Source: JAJDXW01 sp965214795 (lineage in GTDB: Bacteria; Pseudomonadota; Gammaproteobacteria; HK1). From it: 64,000 bases of DNA. The DNA is taken from assembly GCA_965214795.1 (NCBI GenBank), contig OZ243976.1, positions 2,542,001 to 2,606,000 on the forward strand. Direction: 5' to 3'. Each line of letters starts with the position of its first letter. Position 1 is the stretch's first letter. The translations under genes were made by a program, and so were the position numbers. The notes under the pieces were generated by a model. It saw nothing but the letters and a program-made list of their open reading frames with translations, was not told where the DNA came from and made no database searches. Of this stretch, positions 25,054 to 33,013 are shown piece by piece.

Positions 25054-26742
25054 GTGCACGATCTGGTAATACGCAATGCGACGGTGATTGACGGGCTCGG
25101 AGCTCCGCGCCGGGAGGGAGAGTCGCTCGCGGTGCACGAGGGGCGGATCGCGGCCATCGCTCCGGACGCGGGTCGCGGCGCCGAGGAGATCGACGCCGAG
25201 GGGCGGGTGCTCTGCCCCGGCATCGTCGACCTGCACACCCATTTCGATGCGCAACTCACCTGGGACGGCTACGCGACGCCGTCCGTCGGGCTCGGGGTGA
25301 CGACGGTCGTCGCCGGCAACTGCGGCTTCACCATCGCGCCGTGCCGCGAGTCGGACCGCGACCGGACCCTCCGCAACCTCACCCACGTCGAGGGCATGTC
25401 GCTCGATGCCCTGCGCGAGGGGGTGGACTGGGACTTCGAGACCTATCCCGAGTACCTCGCGATGCTCGAGCGCAAGGGTATGGTGCCGAACGTCGCCTGC
25501 TTCGTCGGCCATTCGTCGGTGCGCACCTGGGTGCTCGGCGACGAGGCCTCGTCAAGGGCCGCGAGCGCGAGCGAAGTCGCGGAGATGAAGCGGATCGTCA
25601 AGGACGCGATGGACGCGGGGGCGATCGGCTTCTCCACCACCACCCTCGAGCAGCACAACGGCGAGAACGGGATCCCCATGCCCTCGCGCCTCGCCGACGA
25701 GCACGAGATGTTCGAGCTTACCGGGGTCCTCGGCGAGGTCGGCAAGGGGGTCTTCATGCTGACGAAGGGCATGACGAGCACCATCCCCTGGCTGGAGGAG
25801 ATCGCCGCCCGCAACGGCCGGCCGGTGATGGTCGCCGCGATGCTGGTGGATCCCAACGACCCCGAACGTGTGTTCCGGGAGCTCGACGAGATCGCGGCGG
25901 CGAAGGGCCGCGGCCGGGAGCTCTGGGGGCAGGTCGGCTGCTTCCCCCTCGGGATGGAGTTCTGTCTCGACCATCCCTATCCCCTCGAGGCGTTCCTCGC
26001 GTGGCGTCCCGCCATCGAGGCGTCGAGTCCCGAGGCGTTCCGGCGGGTGCTGGCCGATGCCTCGTTCCGGGAGGCGGTCAAGGCGGAGGCGAAGACGACC
26101 GGGGTCCCCAACCGCTTCTCCTACCACCAATGGGACCACACCCGCATCATGGATACCGCGAAGCCCGAGAACCGCGCCCTGTCGGGCCGGGTGATCGGCG
26201 ACCTCGCGCGCGAGGCGGGCAAGGACCCGTTCGACTGGTTCCTGGACCACTGTCTCGACGGCGAGATGAGCTCGCTCGTGGACTGCAAGATGTTCAACGT
26301 CGACGAGGAGCGGGTGAGGGACCTCCTCAACCATCCGCACGGGGTGGTCGGGCTCTCCGATGCCGGGGCCCATCTCTCGTTTCTCTGTGACGCCGGGTTC
26401 GGGCTGCACCTGTTCGGGCACTGGGTGCGGGAGCGCCGGGACATGACCCTCGAGCACGCGGTGCGCGCGGTGACGAGCCGGGTGGCCGACGTGTACCGGA
26501 TCAAGGAGCGGGGGCGGCTGGAGGTGGGGGCGTGCGCCGACCTGCTGCTCTTCGACCCCGAGACGGTGGGGCGCGGCGAACGGGTCCGGAAGTGGGACCT
26601 GCCCGCCGGCGCGGACCGCGTCGACACGCCGCCGATCGGGGTGGACGGCGTCTGGATCAACGGCCACCGGGTGGTGAACGAAGACGGCGTCATGCAGAAC
26701 GGCGCCCGCCCCGGCCGGCTGCTGCGGGATTTCGCGGACTGA
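25054..26742 (+). CDS. N-acyl-D-amino-acid deacylase (D-aminoacylase) family amidohydrolase
   Basis: A 562-residue amidohydrolase of the D-aminoacylase/DAN family. Key features are VHDLVIRNATVIDGLG, the metal-binding histidines in GIVDLHTHFDAQLTWDG, GVTTVVAGNCGFTIAP (the cysteine ligand typical of D-aminoacylases), CFVGHSSVR, MWDH-like HQWDHTRIM and the catalytic aspartate in VVGLSDAGAHLSFLCDAG. It would hydrolyse N-acyl-D-amino acids; many relatives are annotated this way without proof. The start is GTG at 25054, six bases after GGAGGAA. It converges with trxA. Confidence 0.87.
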   Translation: MHDLVIRNATVIDGLGAPRREGESLAVHEGRIAAIAPDAGRGAEEIDAEGRVLCPGIVDLHTHFDAQLTWDGYATPSVGLGVTTVVAGNCGFTIAPCRESDRDRTLRNLTHVEGMSLDALREGVDWDFETYPEYLAMLERKGMVPNVACFVGHSSVRTWVLGDEASSRAASASEVAEMKRIVKDAMDAGAIGFSTTTLEQHNGENGIPMPSRLADEHEMFELTGVLGEVGKGVFMLTKGMTSTIPWLEEIAARNGRPVMVAAMLVDPNDPERVFRELDEIAAAKGRGRELWGQVGCFPLGMEFCLDHPYPLEAFLAWRPAIEASSPEAFRRVLADASFREAVKAEAKTTGVPNRFSYHQWDHTRIMDTAKPENRALSGRVIGDLAREAGKDPFDWFLDHCLDGEMSSLVDCKMFNVDEERVRDLLNHPHGVVGLSDAGAHLSFLCDAGFGLHLFGHWVRERRDMTLEHAVRAVTSRVADVYRIKERGRLEVGACADLLLFDPETVGRGERVRKWDLPAGADRVDTPPIGVDGVWINGHRVVNEDGVMQNGARPGRLLRDFAD

Positions 26743-26886
26743 GACCTTGCCCGCCGCCGGGGCGCGGCGGGGCTCGCGGGCCTGTCGGCCGGGCAGGGGC
26801 GCGGGGCGCTCGGCGCACGCGCGCCGGAGCGAAGAAAGGATGCTGTCGGGTCGGCTCCGGGCCGCCGTGCGGGCCCGGAGCCGGGC

Positions 26887-27213
26887 TCAGATGTTGCTGT
26901 CGAGAAAGGCGGTGAGCTGCGACTTGGAGAGGGCGCCGACCTTGGTGGCTTCCACGGTCCCGTTCTTGAACAGCATGAGGGTCGGGATCCCCCGGATGCC
27001 GTACTTTGGCGGGGTGGACCGATTCTCGTCGATGTTCAGTTTTGCAATCGTGACCCGACCGTCGTATTCTTCCGCGATATCTTCGAGGATCGGCGCGATC
27101 ATCTTGCAGGGTCCACACCATTCGGCCCAGTAATCCACCAGCACCGGCTTCGCGGACTCGAGCACGTCCCGCTCGAAGCCCGCATCCGACAGGTGGACGA
27201 TCTTGTCGCTCAT
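26887..27213 (-). CDS. trxA: Thioredoxin 1
   Basis: A 108-residue thioredoxin with the active site WAEWCGPCK, the cis-proline segment GIRGIPTLMLFKNG and the usual ends. It reduces protein disulfides in the cytoplasm. Start ATG at 27213 after GGGAGAAG. It is divergent from the rhlB-type helicase gene, the arrangement found in enterobacteria, but rho, which follows trxA there, is not present downstream here. Confidence 0.95.
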   Translation of the reverse strand: MSDKIVHLSDAGFERDVLESAKPVLVDYWAEWCGPCKMIAPILEDIAEEYDGRVTIAKLNIDENRSTPPKYGIRGIPTLMLFKNGTVEATKVGALSKSQLTAFLDSNI

Positions 27214-27244
27214 TCCGGTCTTCTCCCGTTCATTTGGAGGGATT

Positions 27245-28732
27245 GTGCATCCCATTGGAAACAAGTTGAACAGTGATTGCAAGCGGCCCGGCGAGGCCGA
27301 TTCGACCGGCCCGGCCGGCATCTTTTCCGACACCCGGTTCGAGGAAATGGGACTCGAACCGGCGCTTCTCAAGGGGGTGAGAGAGGCCGGATTCGAACGT
27401 TGCACTCCCATTCAGGCGCAGACCCTGCCACTCGCCCTCGCGGGCCGCGACGTGGCGGGGCAGGCCCGCACCGGCACCGGAAAGACCGCGGCGTTCCTGA
27501 TCGCGGCCATGAACCGGGTCCTGCGCAGCGGTTCTCCCGCCGAGCCGGCGGGCCGGGCCGAATCGGCCGCGGCGGGGCCTCGGGGGGCCGAGGGGGCGGC
27601 GAACGGCGCCGAGCCGGCGGCTGCGGAAGGCGCCGCGGCGGAACGCTCGCCCCGGGCGGTCCGACACGGCCCCCCGTGCCGCCCACGCATCTTCGTCGTC
27701 GCACCCACCCGCGAGCTCGCCATCCAGATCCACAAGGACGCCGAAGCCATCGGCCGCCATACCGGGCTTGCGATGGGGGTGGTCTACGGCGGCACCGGCT
27801 ACGACCGCCAGCGGCGCCTGATCGAGGGGGGGCTCGATGTCCTGGTCGGCACCCCGGGGCGCCTCATCGACTACCACCGCCAGCGTCTCTACGACCTTCG
27901 CTCGGTGGACGTGTTCGTTCTCGACGAGGCGGACCGGATGTTCGACCTCGGGTTCATTCGCGACATTCGCTACCTCTTGCGGCGCCTGCGCCCCCCTGCC
28001 AAGCGGTTGAGCTTCCTGTTCTCCGCGACCCTCTCCCAGCGGGTGCTCGAGCTCGCGTACGAGCACATGAACGAGGCGACCCTGGTCGACACCCGCCCCC
28101 CCGATCGGGTGCTCGTCGACGAGGTGACGCAGCGCCTCTTCCACGTCGGGCAGGACGAAAAGATCCCGCTCCTGCTCGGCCTGCTCCGGGAGCCCGCGAT
28201 GGAGCGGGCCATCGTGTTCGTCAATACCCGCCAGATGGCGGACCGACTCGGCGGCGCGCTCGAAGGCAACGGATTCGCGGCCGCGGTGCTCTCGGGGGAC
28301 GTCCCGCAACCGCGTCGGCTCGCCCTGCTGGAACGCTTCCATGCCGGCGGCGTCTCGATCCTGGTCGCGACGGACGTGGCGGCCCGCGGGCTCCACATCC
28401 CCGGGGTGACCCACGTATTCAACTTCGACCTCCCGCAGGATCCGGAGGATTACGTTCACCGGATCGGGCGGACCGCCCGGGTCGGGGCGAAGGGCGAAGC
28501 GGTGAGCCTCGCGTGCGAGCGTTTCGTCTATTCCCTGGTGGACATCGAGGAGCTTCTCGGGGTGCGGATCCCCGCCGAGCGGGTGGACGAGTCGATGCTG
28601 GTCGAGCCGCGGCCGTCCGCCCCGCTGCCGAAGAACCGGCGGCGGGCCGGGCCCCGGGAGAAGCGGCCGCGTGGCGGACGGGGGCGAGGGAGAGCGACGG
28701 GCGGGCGCGTCGCGCCCCGCCCGGGCGCCTGA
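27245..28732 (+). CDS. rhlB: ATP-dependent RNA helicase, RhlB type
   Basis: A 495-residue DEAD-box helicase. Visible motifs in order are the Q motif FERCTPIQAQTLPLALAG, motif I ARTGTGKTAA, PTRELAIQIHKDAE, GTPGRLIDY, VLDEADRMFDLGFI, FSATLS, IVFVNTRQMAD, ATDVAARGLHIPGV and HRIGRTAR. The DEADRMFDLGFI form and divergence from trxA identify it as RhlB, the degradosome helicase. Between motifs I and Ia there is an extra ~45-residue Ala/Gly/Glu-rich insertion (PAEPAGRAESAAAGP...), probably disordered. The Arg/Gly-rich tail is normal for RNA binding. GTG at 27245 follows GGAGG; an ATG at 27203 would overlap trxA. Confidence 0.88.
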   Translation: MHPIGNKLNSDCKRPGEADSTGPAGIFSDTRFEEMGLEPALLKGVREAGFERCTPIQAQTLPLALAGRDVAGQARTGTGKTAAFLIAAMNRVLRSGSPAEPAGRAESAAAGPRGAEGAANGAEPAAAEGAAAERSPRAVRHGPPCRPRIFVVAPTRELAIQIHKDAEAIGRHTGLAMGVVYGGTGYDRQRRLIEGGLDVLVGTPGRLIDYHRQRLYDLRSVDVFVLDEADRMFDLGFIRDIRYLLRRLRPPAKRLSFLFSATLSQRVLELAYEHMNEATLVDTRPPDRVLVDEVTQRLFHVGQDEKIPLLLGLLREPAMERAIVFVNTRQMADRLGGALEGNGFAAAVLSGDVPQPRRLALLERFHAGGVSILVATDVAARGLHIPGVTHVFNFDLPQDPEDYVHRIGRTARVGAKGEAVSLACERFVYSLVDIEELLGVRIPAERVDESMLVEPRPSAPLPKNRRRAGPREKRPRGGRGRGRATGGRVAPRPGA

Positions 28733-28735
28733 TCC

Positions 28736-29479
28736 TCAGCCCCGGCCCGCTCCGTCGCCGGGCGGAAGCGGGCCGGGCAGGACGCCGGGTAGGACGCTGG
28801 GCAGGGCCTTGGGCAGGACCCGGGCGAGCCAGGCTCCGATGTCGCGGATCTCGGGGGGGCACACCGCGTGGGGCATTGGATAGGTGCGCCACTCGACCTC
28901 GTAGTCGAGGCCAAGGAGCCTGTCCCGGGATGCGAGCGCCCGGTCCACCCCGATGAGAGGGTCGTCGTCTCCGTGGGCCATGAACACGGGAATGTCCGCG
29001 TTGGCGGCGGAACGTTCCGACGCGAGCGTGTCGGCGAGGGGAAGGTAGGTGGAGAGCGCCAGCAACCCCGCCAGGCGGCGGGGGTGGTGGAGCGCCGTCC
29101 GGAGAGCGACCGCTCCGCCCTGTGAGAATCCGGCGAGCACGATCCGCTCCGCGGGGACCCCGGCGTCGGTCTCCGCTTCGATGAGCGCATCGACGGCGGC
29201 CTGCGATTCTCGCAGGTCGTCGGCGTCGGAAACGAAGCCGTCTCCCTCGTCCCGAATGTCGTACCAGGCGCGCATCGTCATTCCGAAGTTGATGGAGACC
29301 GGCCGGGGCGGCGCGTGGGGGAAGATGAACCGGGTCCACTCCCGCACCGCGCCGAGTTCGGGGACGATGGGCGCGAAGTCGTGCCCGTCGGCTCCGAGCC
29401 CGTGCAGCCAGATGACGGCGGCGGTGGGTCGTCGGTTGCGCGGCGCGTGGATGAGGGGAGGCTCCTGCACGTATTCCAT
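28736..29479 (-). CDS. Carboxylesterase/phospholipase-type alpha/beta hydrolase
   Basis: A 247-residue hydrolase of the YpfH/carboxylesterase II family. It shows LHGLGADGHDF (oxyanion hole), the nucleophile elbow LAGFSQGGAVALRTAL, the aspartate in MAHGDDDPLIG and the histidine in YPMPHAVCPPEI, completing a Ser-Asp-His triad. It would hydrolyse short-chain esters or lysophospholipids. The last ~30 residues contain near-repeats (VLPKALPSVLPGVLPGPLPP). The chosen ATG at 29479 gives MEYVQEPPLIHAP, which matches family starts, although the ribosome site is weak. It converges with rhlB. Confidence 0.86.
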   Translation of the reverse strand: MEYVQEPPLIHAPRNRRPTAAVIWLHGLGADGHDFAPIVPELGAVREWTRFIFPHAPPRPVSINFGMTMRAWYDIRDEGDGFVSDADDLRESQAAVDALIEAETDAGVPAERIVLAGFSQGGAVALRTALHHPRRLAGLLALSTYLPLADTLASERSAANADIPVFMAHGDDDPLIGVDRALASRDRLLGLDYEVEWRTYPMPHAVCPPEIRDIGAWLARVLPKALPSVLPGVLPGPLPPGDGAGRG

Positions 29480-29512
29480 GTTGAAGCGATCGCCCGTGCT
29501 GTGCAACGCTCC

Positions 29513-29690
29513 GCATCGTCGATCGGCAATTCCCGTTTTGCTCGTCGGGTCCCGGTGCAGGATCGGCACGACCGTCGATCTGCCCCCCGATCTGCCCCCC
29601 GATCTGCCCCGGATCGAGTCGCAAGGAGAAGACGGCTTGCGGTTCGGGGTGAAGTCAGGCGCCAAAACGAGAACTGCCGATCGTCGATGC
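29513..29690. mobile_element. Element bounded by 28-bp imperfect inverted repeats
   Basis: GCATCGTCGATCGGCAATTC... at 29513-29540 matches the reverse complement of 29663-29690 at 25 of 28 positions, ending CGTTTTG. The middle holds three copies of a 12-bp unit GATCTGCCCCCC (29577-29612). It lies between the divergent esterase and lptM genes and codes for nothing recognisable. A MITE-like element is inferred. Confidence 0.6.
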
Positions 29691-29797
29691 CTCCGGACGG
29701 GCGCGGCCGGCGGCCCCGCGGCGGGCGGGTTCCGGCCCGCCGATCTCCCCGGGCGACGACGGCCTCGGGCATCGAGATGAGGACCAGGGAGACGAGC

Positions 29798-30034
29798 ATG
29801 TGCAAGCGAGGATCCGGCCGCCGGACGAGCGGGGCGGCACTGGCGCTCGCCGTCGCGAGCGGGGCGATGATTCTCGCCCTCGGCGGCTGCGGGCAGTCCG
29901 GCCCCCTCTATCTGCCGAAGAAGTCTTCTCCCTTCGCGGTGGCGCCGGCTCCGGCGTCGGCGTCCGTACTTCCCTCCGTCGCCGGGCGGGCGGGGGCGAT
30001 CCGGGCCGCCCCGGCCCGTTTCGCGCACGGCTGA
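29798..30034 (+). CDS. lptM: LptM-type small lipoprotein
   Basis: A 78-residue protein with a lipoprotein signal (AALALAVASGAMILALGGCG) and the short motif CGQSGPLYLPKK directly after the lipidated cysteine. That motif defines LptM (YifL), which assists assembly of the LptDE outer-membrane complex. In gammaproteobacteria this gene usually precedes lysA, as here, which supports the call. ATG at 29798 follows GGAGA; an in-frame ATG at 29777 is an alternative. The remainder is Ala/Pro-rich. Confidence 0.85.
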   Translation: MCKRGSGRRTSGAALALAVASGAMILALGGCGQSGPLYLPKKSSPFAVAPAPASASVLPSVAGRAGAIRAAPARFAHG

Positions 30035-30058
30035 ACATGCCCGCACCATGATCTTCGC

Positions 30059-30209
30059 GTGGCTTCCGCGCGCGGGCGGGAGACGGGTAGAGGTAGCGGC
30101 GGTTCGCCTGCGACTCGCCGTGGCTTCTGCGCGCGGGCGGGAGACGGAGCCGACCAGCACGGGGGGGAAGTCGCTGATGAAGTGGCTTCCGCGCACGGGC
30201 GGGAGACGG
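30059..30209. CRISPR. CRISPR-like mini-array: three 28-bp repeats, two spacers
   Basis: A 28-bp unit that begins GTGGCTTCC and ends GGGCGGGAGACGG occurs at 30059-30086, 30120-30147 and 30182-30209. The second copy differs from the first at position 9 (C to T) and the third at position 14 (G to A). The two intervening segments are 33 and 34 bp and unrelated to each other. A 28-bp repeat with ~33-bp spacers is the geometry of type I-E/I-F arrays, and CTTCC/GGGAG inside the repeat can pair. The array fills the short gap between lptM and lysA, and no cas genes are adjacent. A degenerate GC-rich tandem repeat is the alternative. Confidence 0.5.
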
Positions 30210-30265
30210 AGCCCGGTTCGGGCGCGGCAGGTCGGTGCCGCGGCTCGCGCCCCCTTGTCGGCGCC

Positions 30266-31564
30266 ATGTCCGTAATCGCGCCCGCCGCCTCCGAGCCGCC
30301 GGCGTTCGAGCCGTTCCCGTATCGCGGGGCCTCGCTCCACGCCGAAGGCACACGGCTCTCCGAACTCGCCGGCCGGTTCGGCACCCCGCTCTACGTCTAC
30401 TCCCGCGCGGCGCTCGAGGGAGCGTGGCGTGCGTTCGACGACGCCCTCTCCGGAATGCCGCACCAGGTGTGCTTCGCGGTGAAGGCGAACTCGAACCTCG
30501 CCGTCCTCGATACGCTGGCCCGCCTCGGCTCCGGGTTCGACATCGTCTCGGGCGGCGAGCTCGAACGGGTGATCGCGGCGGGGGGCGACCCGGCCGCCGT
30601 CGTCTTCTCGGGTGTCGGCAAGTCACGGGAGGAGATGCGGGCGGGCCTCGAGGCGGGGATCCGCTCGTTCAACGTGGAGTCGGTCTCCGAGCTCGAGCGG
30701 CTGGCCGAAGTGGCGAGCGGCCTCGGCCGAGTGGCGCCGGTCGCGCTGCGGGTCAACCCCGACGTCGATCCGGGAACGCATCCGCACATCGCGACCGGCC
30801 TTCGAAGCAGCAAGTTCGGCATCCCGATCGCCAGGGCGCGCGAGGCGTACGCGATGGGCGCGCGGATGCGGTCTCTCCGGATGACGGGCGTCGGCTGCCA
30901 TATCGGTTCGCAGATCACTTCCCTCGATCCCTTCCGGGATGCGCTCGGCCGGGTGGCCGCGCTCGTGGACGAGCTCGCCGGAGACGGGATCGGGATCACC
31001 GACGTGGACGTCGGCGGGGGGCTCGGGATCCGGTATCGCGACGAGACCCCGCCGTCTCCGGCCGAGTACGCCGAGGTGGTGCGGCAGGCCCTCGGCAGCC
31101 GCCCGGTCACCGTCTACCTCGAGCCCGGTCGAGCGGTATGCGGAAACGCGGGGGTGCTGCTCGCCCGGGTCGAGTACATCAAGGACAACGGCGGCGCGCG
31201 ATTCGCCATCGTGGACGCGGCCATGAACGATTTCATCCGGCCGGCCCTCTACGGAGGGTGGTCGCGCATCGTGCCCTGCGAGCGGCGCGGCGGGGAGGGC
31301 CGTGCGGTCTACACGGTGGCCGGCCCGGTCTGCGAGTCCGGAGACTTTCTCGGCCGGGATCGGGAGCTCGATGTCGAAGAGGGCGATCTCGTGGCGATCC
31401 GTTCCGCCGGCGCCTATGGATTCGTGATGAGTTCGAATTACAATTCGCGCCCCCGCGCGGCCGAGGTCATGGTCGAGGGGGAACGGGCGCACCTGGTGCG
31501 GCGGCGCGAGCGGGCGGCCGAGCTGTACGCGCTCGAGTCGCGGCTTCCTCATTCCCCACGGTGA
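30266..31564 (+). CDS. lysA: Diaminopimelate decarboxylase
   Basis: A 432-residue PLP enzyme that decarboxylates meso-diaminopimelate to L-lysine, the last step of lysine synthesis. It shows the PLP lysine in CFAVKANSNLAVL (K73), SGFDIVSGGELERV, the HIGSQI segment, the glycine-rich phosphate-binding VDVGGGLGI, YLEPGRAVCGNAG, and the C-terminal VCESGDFLGRDREL and SAGAYGFVMSSNYNSRPRAAEV. Length and motifs are complete. Start ATG at 30266; the CRISPR-like repeats lie just upstream, so its leader is unusual. The PP-loop gene follows 4 bp after its stop, where dapF is often found in relatives. Confidence 0.94.
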   Translation: MSVIAPAASEPPAFEPFPYRGASLHAEGTRLSELAGRFGTPLYVYSRAALEGAWRAFDDALSGMPHQVCFAVKANSNLAVLDTLARLGSGFDIVSGGELERVIAAGGDPAAVVFSGVGKSREEMRAGLEAGIRSFNVESVSELERLAEVASGLGRVAPVALRVNPDVDPGTHPHIATGLRSSKFGIPIARAREAYAMGARMRSLRMTGVGCHIGSQITSLDPFRDALGRVAALVDELAGDGIGITDVDVGGGLGIRYRDETPPSPAEYAEVVRQALGSRPVTVYLEPGRAVCGNAGVLLARVEYIKDNGGARFAIVDAAMNDFIRPALYGGWSRIVPCERRGGEGRAVYTVAGPVCESGDFLGRDRELDVEEGDLVAIRSAGAYGFVMSSNYNSRPRAAEVMVEGERAHLVRRRERAAELYALESRLPHSPR

Positions 31565-31568
31565 CGTT

Positions 31569-32651
31569 GTGAACGCGAGCAGTGTGCAATCCGTGCCGGA
31601 GGCGGGCCGCAAGGCCGTCGCCCTCGTTTCCGGCGGGCTCGATTCGATGCTCGCGGCAAGGACCATCCTCGACCAGGGGGTCCACGTCGAGGGGATCAAC
31701 TTCTTCACCGGGTTCTGCGTCGAGGGGCATACCCACGCGATCCGCCGGCGCGCGAACGGGGGTGCCGGCAACCCGCGAAACAACGCCCTCTGGGTCGCGG
31801 AGCAGCTCGGCATCCGGCTGCATCTCATCGAGGTAGTCGAGGAGTACAAGCGGGTCGTCCTCAACCCGAAGCACGGCTATGGCGCGAACCTCAACCCCTG
31901 CCTGGACTGCAAGACCTTCATGGTCGCCCGGGCGCGGGAGTGGATGGAGGAGCACGGCTTCGACTTCATCGTCACCGGCGAGGTCATCGGCCAGCGCCCG
32001 AAGTCGCAGCGGCGCGAAACCATGCCGGTGGTGGCGCGGGAGTCCGGGGCGGACGACCGGCTCCTGCGCCCCCTCTGCGCGAAGCGGCTCCCCCCGACCC
32101 TGCCGGAGCGGGAGGGCTGGGTGGACCGCGAGCGCCTGCACGACTTCACCGGGCGGTCGCGCAAGCCCCAGTTCGCTCTCGCCGCCGACTTCGGAATCGA
32201 GGACTACGCGCAGCCGGCCGGGGGTTGCTGCTTCCTGACCGACCGCCAGTACTCCGCCAAGCTCGCCGATCTCTGGGCGAGCCGCGGCCGGCGCGACTAC
32301 GAGCTTGACGACATCATGCTTCTCAAGGTCGGGCGCCACCTGCGCCCGCGCCCCCACTTCAAGCTCATCGTCGGGCGCGAGGAGGGTGAGAATCGTTTCC
32401 TGAACGGCTACCGCGGGCAGTTCGTCCACCTGCGGACGGTGAGCCACCCGGGCCCGCTGGCCCTCGTGGACATGGACGGCGAGCCGAGCGACGAAGACCT
32501 CCATCTTGCCGCCCGGCTCACCGCCCGGTTCAGCCAGGGGCGCGACGCGGCGCGGGTGGAGGTGGAGGTCGGCGGCGGGGGCCGGCCGGCGCGGCGGCTC
32601 TCCGTGGCCCCGATGGCCCCGAACGCGATCGCGTCCGACTGGTACGTCTGA
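31569..32651 (+). CDS. PP-loop ATPase, putative tRNA thiolation enzyme (MnmA/ThiI-like)
   Basis: A 360-residue adenine-nucleotide alpha-hydrolase. The PP-loop is LVSGGLDSMLAA near residue 21. Cysteines sit in NPCLDCKTFM and in PAGGCCFLTD, consistent with sulfur transfer or a metal/iron-sulfur site. The family is usually annotated as tRNA (5-methylaminomethyl-2-thiouridylate) or 4-thiouridine synthase-like, but it lacks the THUMP domain of ThiI and differs from MnmA. The gene immediately downstream encodes a TusA-like sulfur carrier, so a two-protein sulfur-relay role in thiolation is inferred. The start is GTG at 31569, 4 bp after lysA. Confidence 0.8.
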   Translation: MNASSVQSVPEAGRKAVALVSGGLDSMLAARTILDQGVHVEGINFFTGFCVEGHTHAIRRRANGGAGNPRNNALWVAEQLGIRLHLIEVVEEYKRVVLNPKHGYGANLNPCLDCKTFMVARAREWMEEHGFDFIVTGEVIGQRPKSQRRETMPVVARESGADDRLLRPLCAKRLPPTLPEREGWVDRERLHDFTGRSRKPQFALAADFGIEDYAQPAGGCCFLTDRQYSAKLADLWASRGRRDYELDDIMLLKVGRHLRPRPHFKLIVGREEGENRFLNGYRGQFVHLRTVSHPGPLALVDMDGEPSDEDLHLAARLTARFSQGRDAARVEVEVGGGGRPARRLSVAPMAPNAIASDWYV

Positions 32652-32660
32652 GCGGCGCGC

Positions 32661-32894
32661 ATGGCCCGGGCCACCCTCGACGCCCGCCGGCTGCTCTGTC
32701 CCCTTCCGGTCATTCGTACCCAGGAGCGGATCAAGGGGCTCGAACCCGGCGACACCCTGGAGGTGACCTGCTCCGATCCGGGCGCCCTCCACGACATTCC
32801 GGCCTGGTGCCGCCTGAACGGGCACCGGGTCGCCGGCACCATCGACGGCGCCGACTACGAGCTCGTGATCACGATCGTCGTCGGCGGTGATTGA
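32661..32894 (+). CDS. TusA-family sulfur carrier protein
   Basis: A 77-residue TusA/SirA-like protein. LDARRLLCPLPVIRTQERI carries the CPxP motif whose cysteine forms a persulfide, followed by GDTLEVTCSDPGALHDIPAWC and a final GADYELVITI strand. These proteins hand sulfur to thiolation or oxidation enzymes. It lies 9 bp after the PP-loop ATPase gene and is very likely its partner in one operon with lysA. Confidence 0.9.
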   Translation: MARATLDARRLLCPLPVIRTQERIKGLEPGDTLEVTCSDPGALHDIPAWCRLNGHRVAGTIDGADYELVITIVVGGD

Positions 32895-33013
32895 CCGTGC
32901 GGCCCGCCCTGCCCCCGGCACCCGGACGATCCGATAGCGACTCGGTGCGGTAGACTTCGGGGCGGGCGTTGGCGGCGGACGTCCCGATGGCTTCACACCG
33001 GAGGTGTTCTCCC

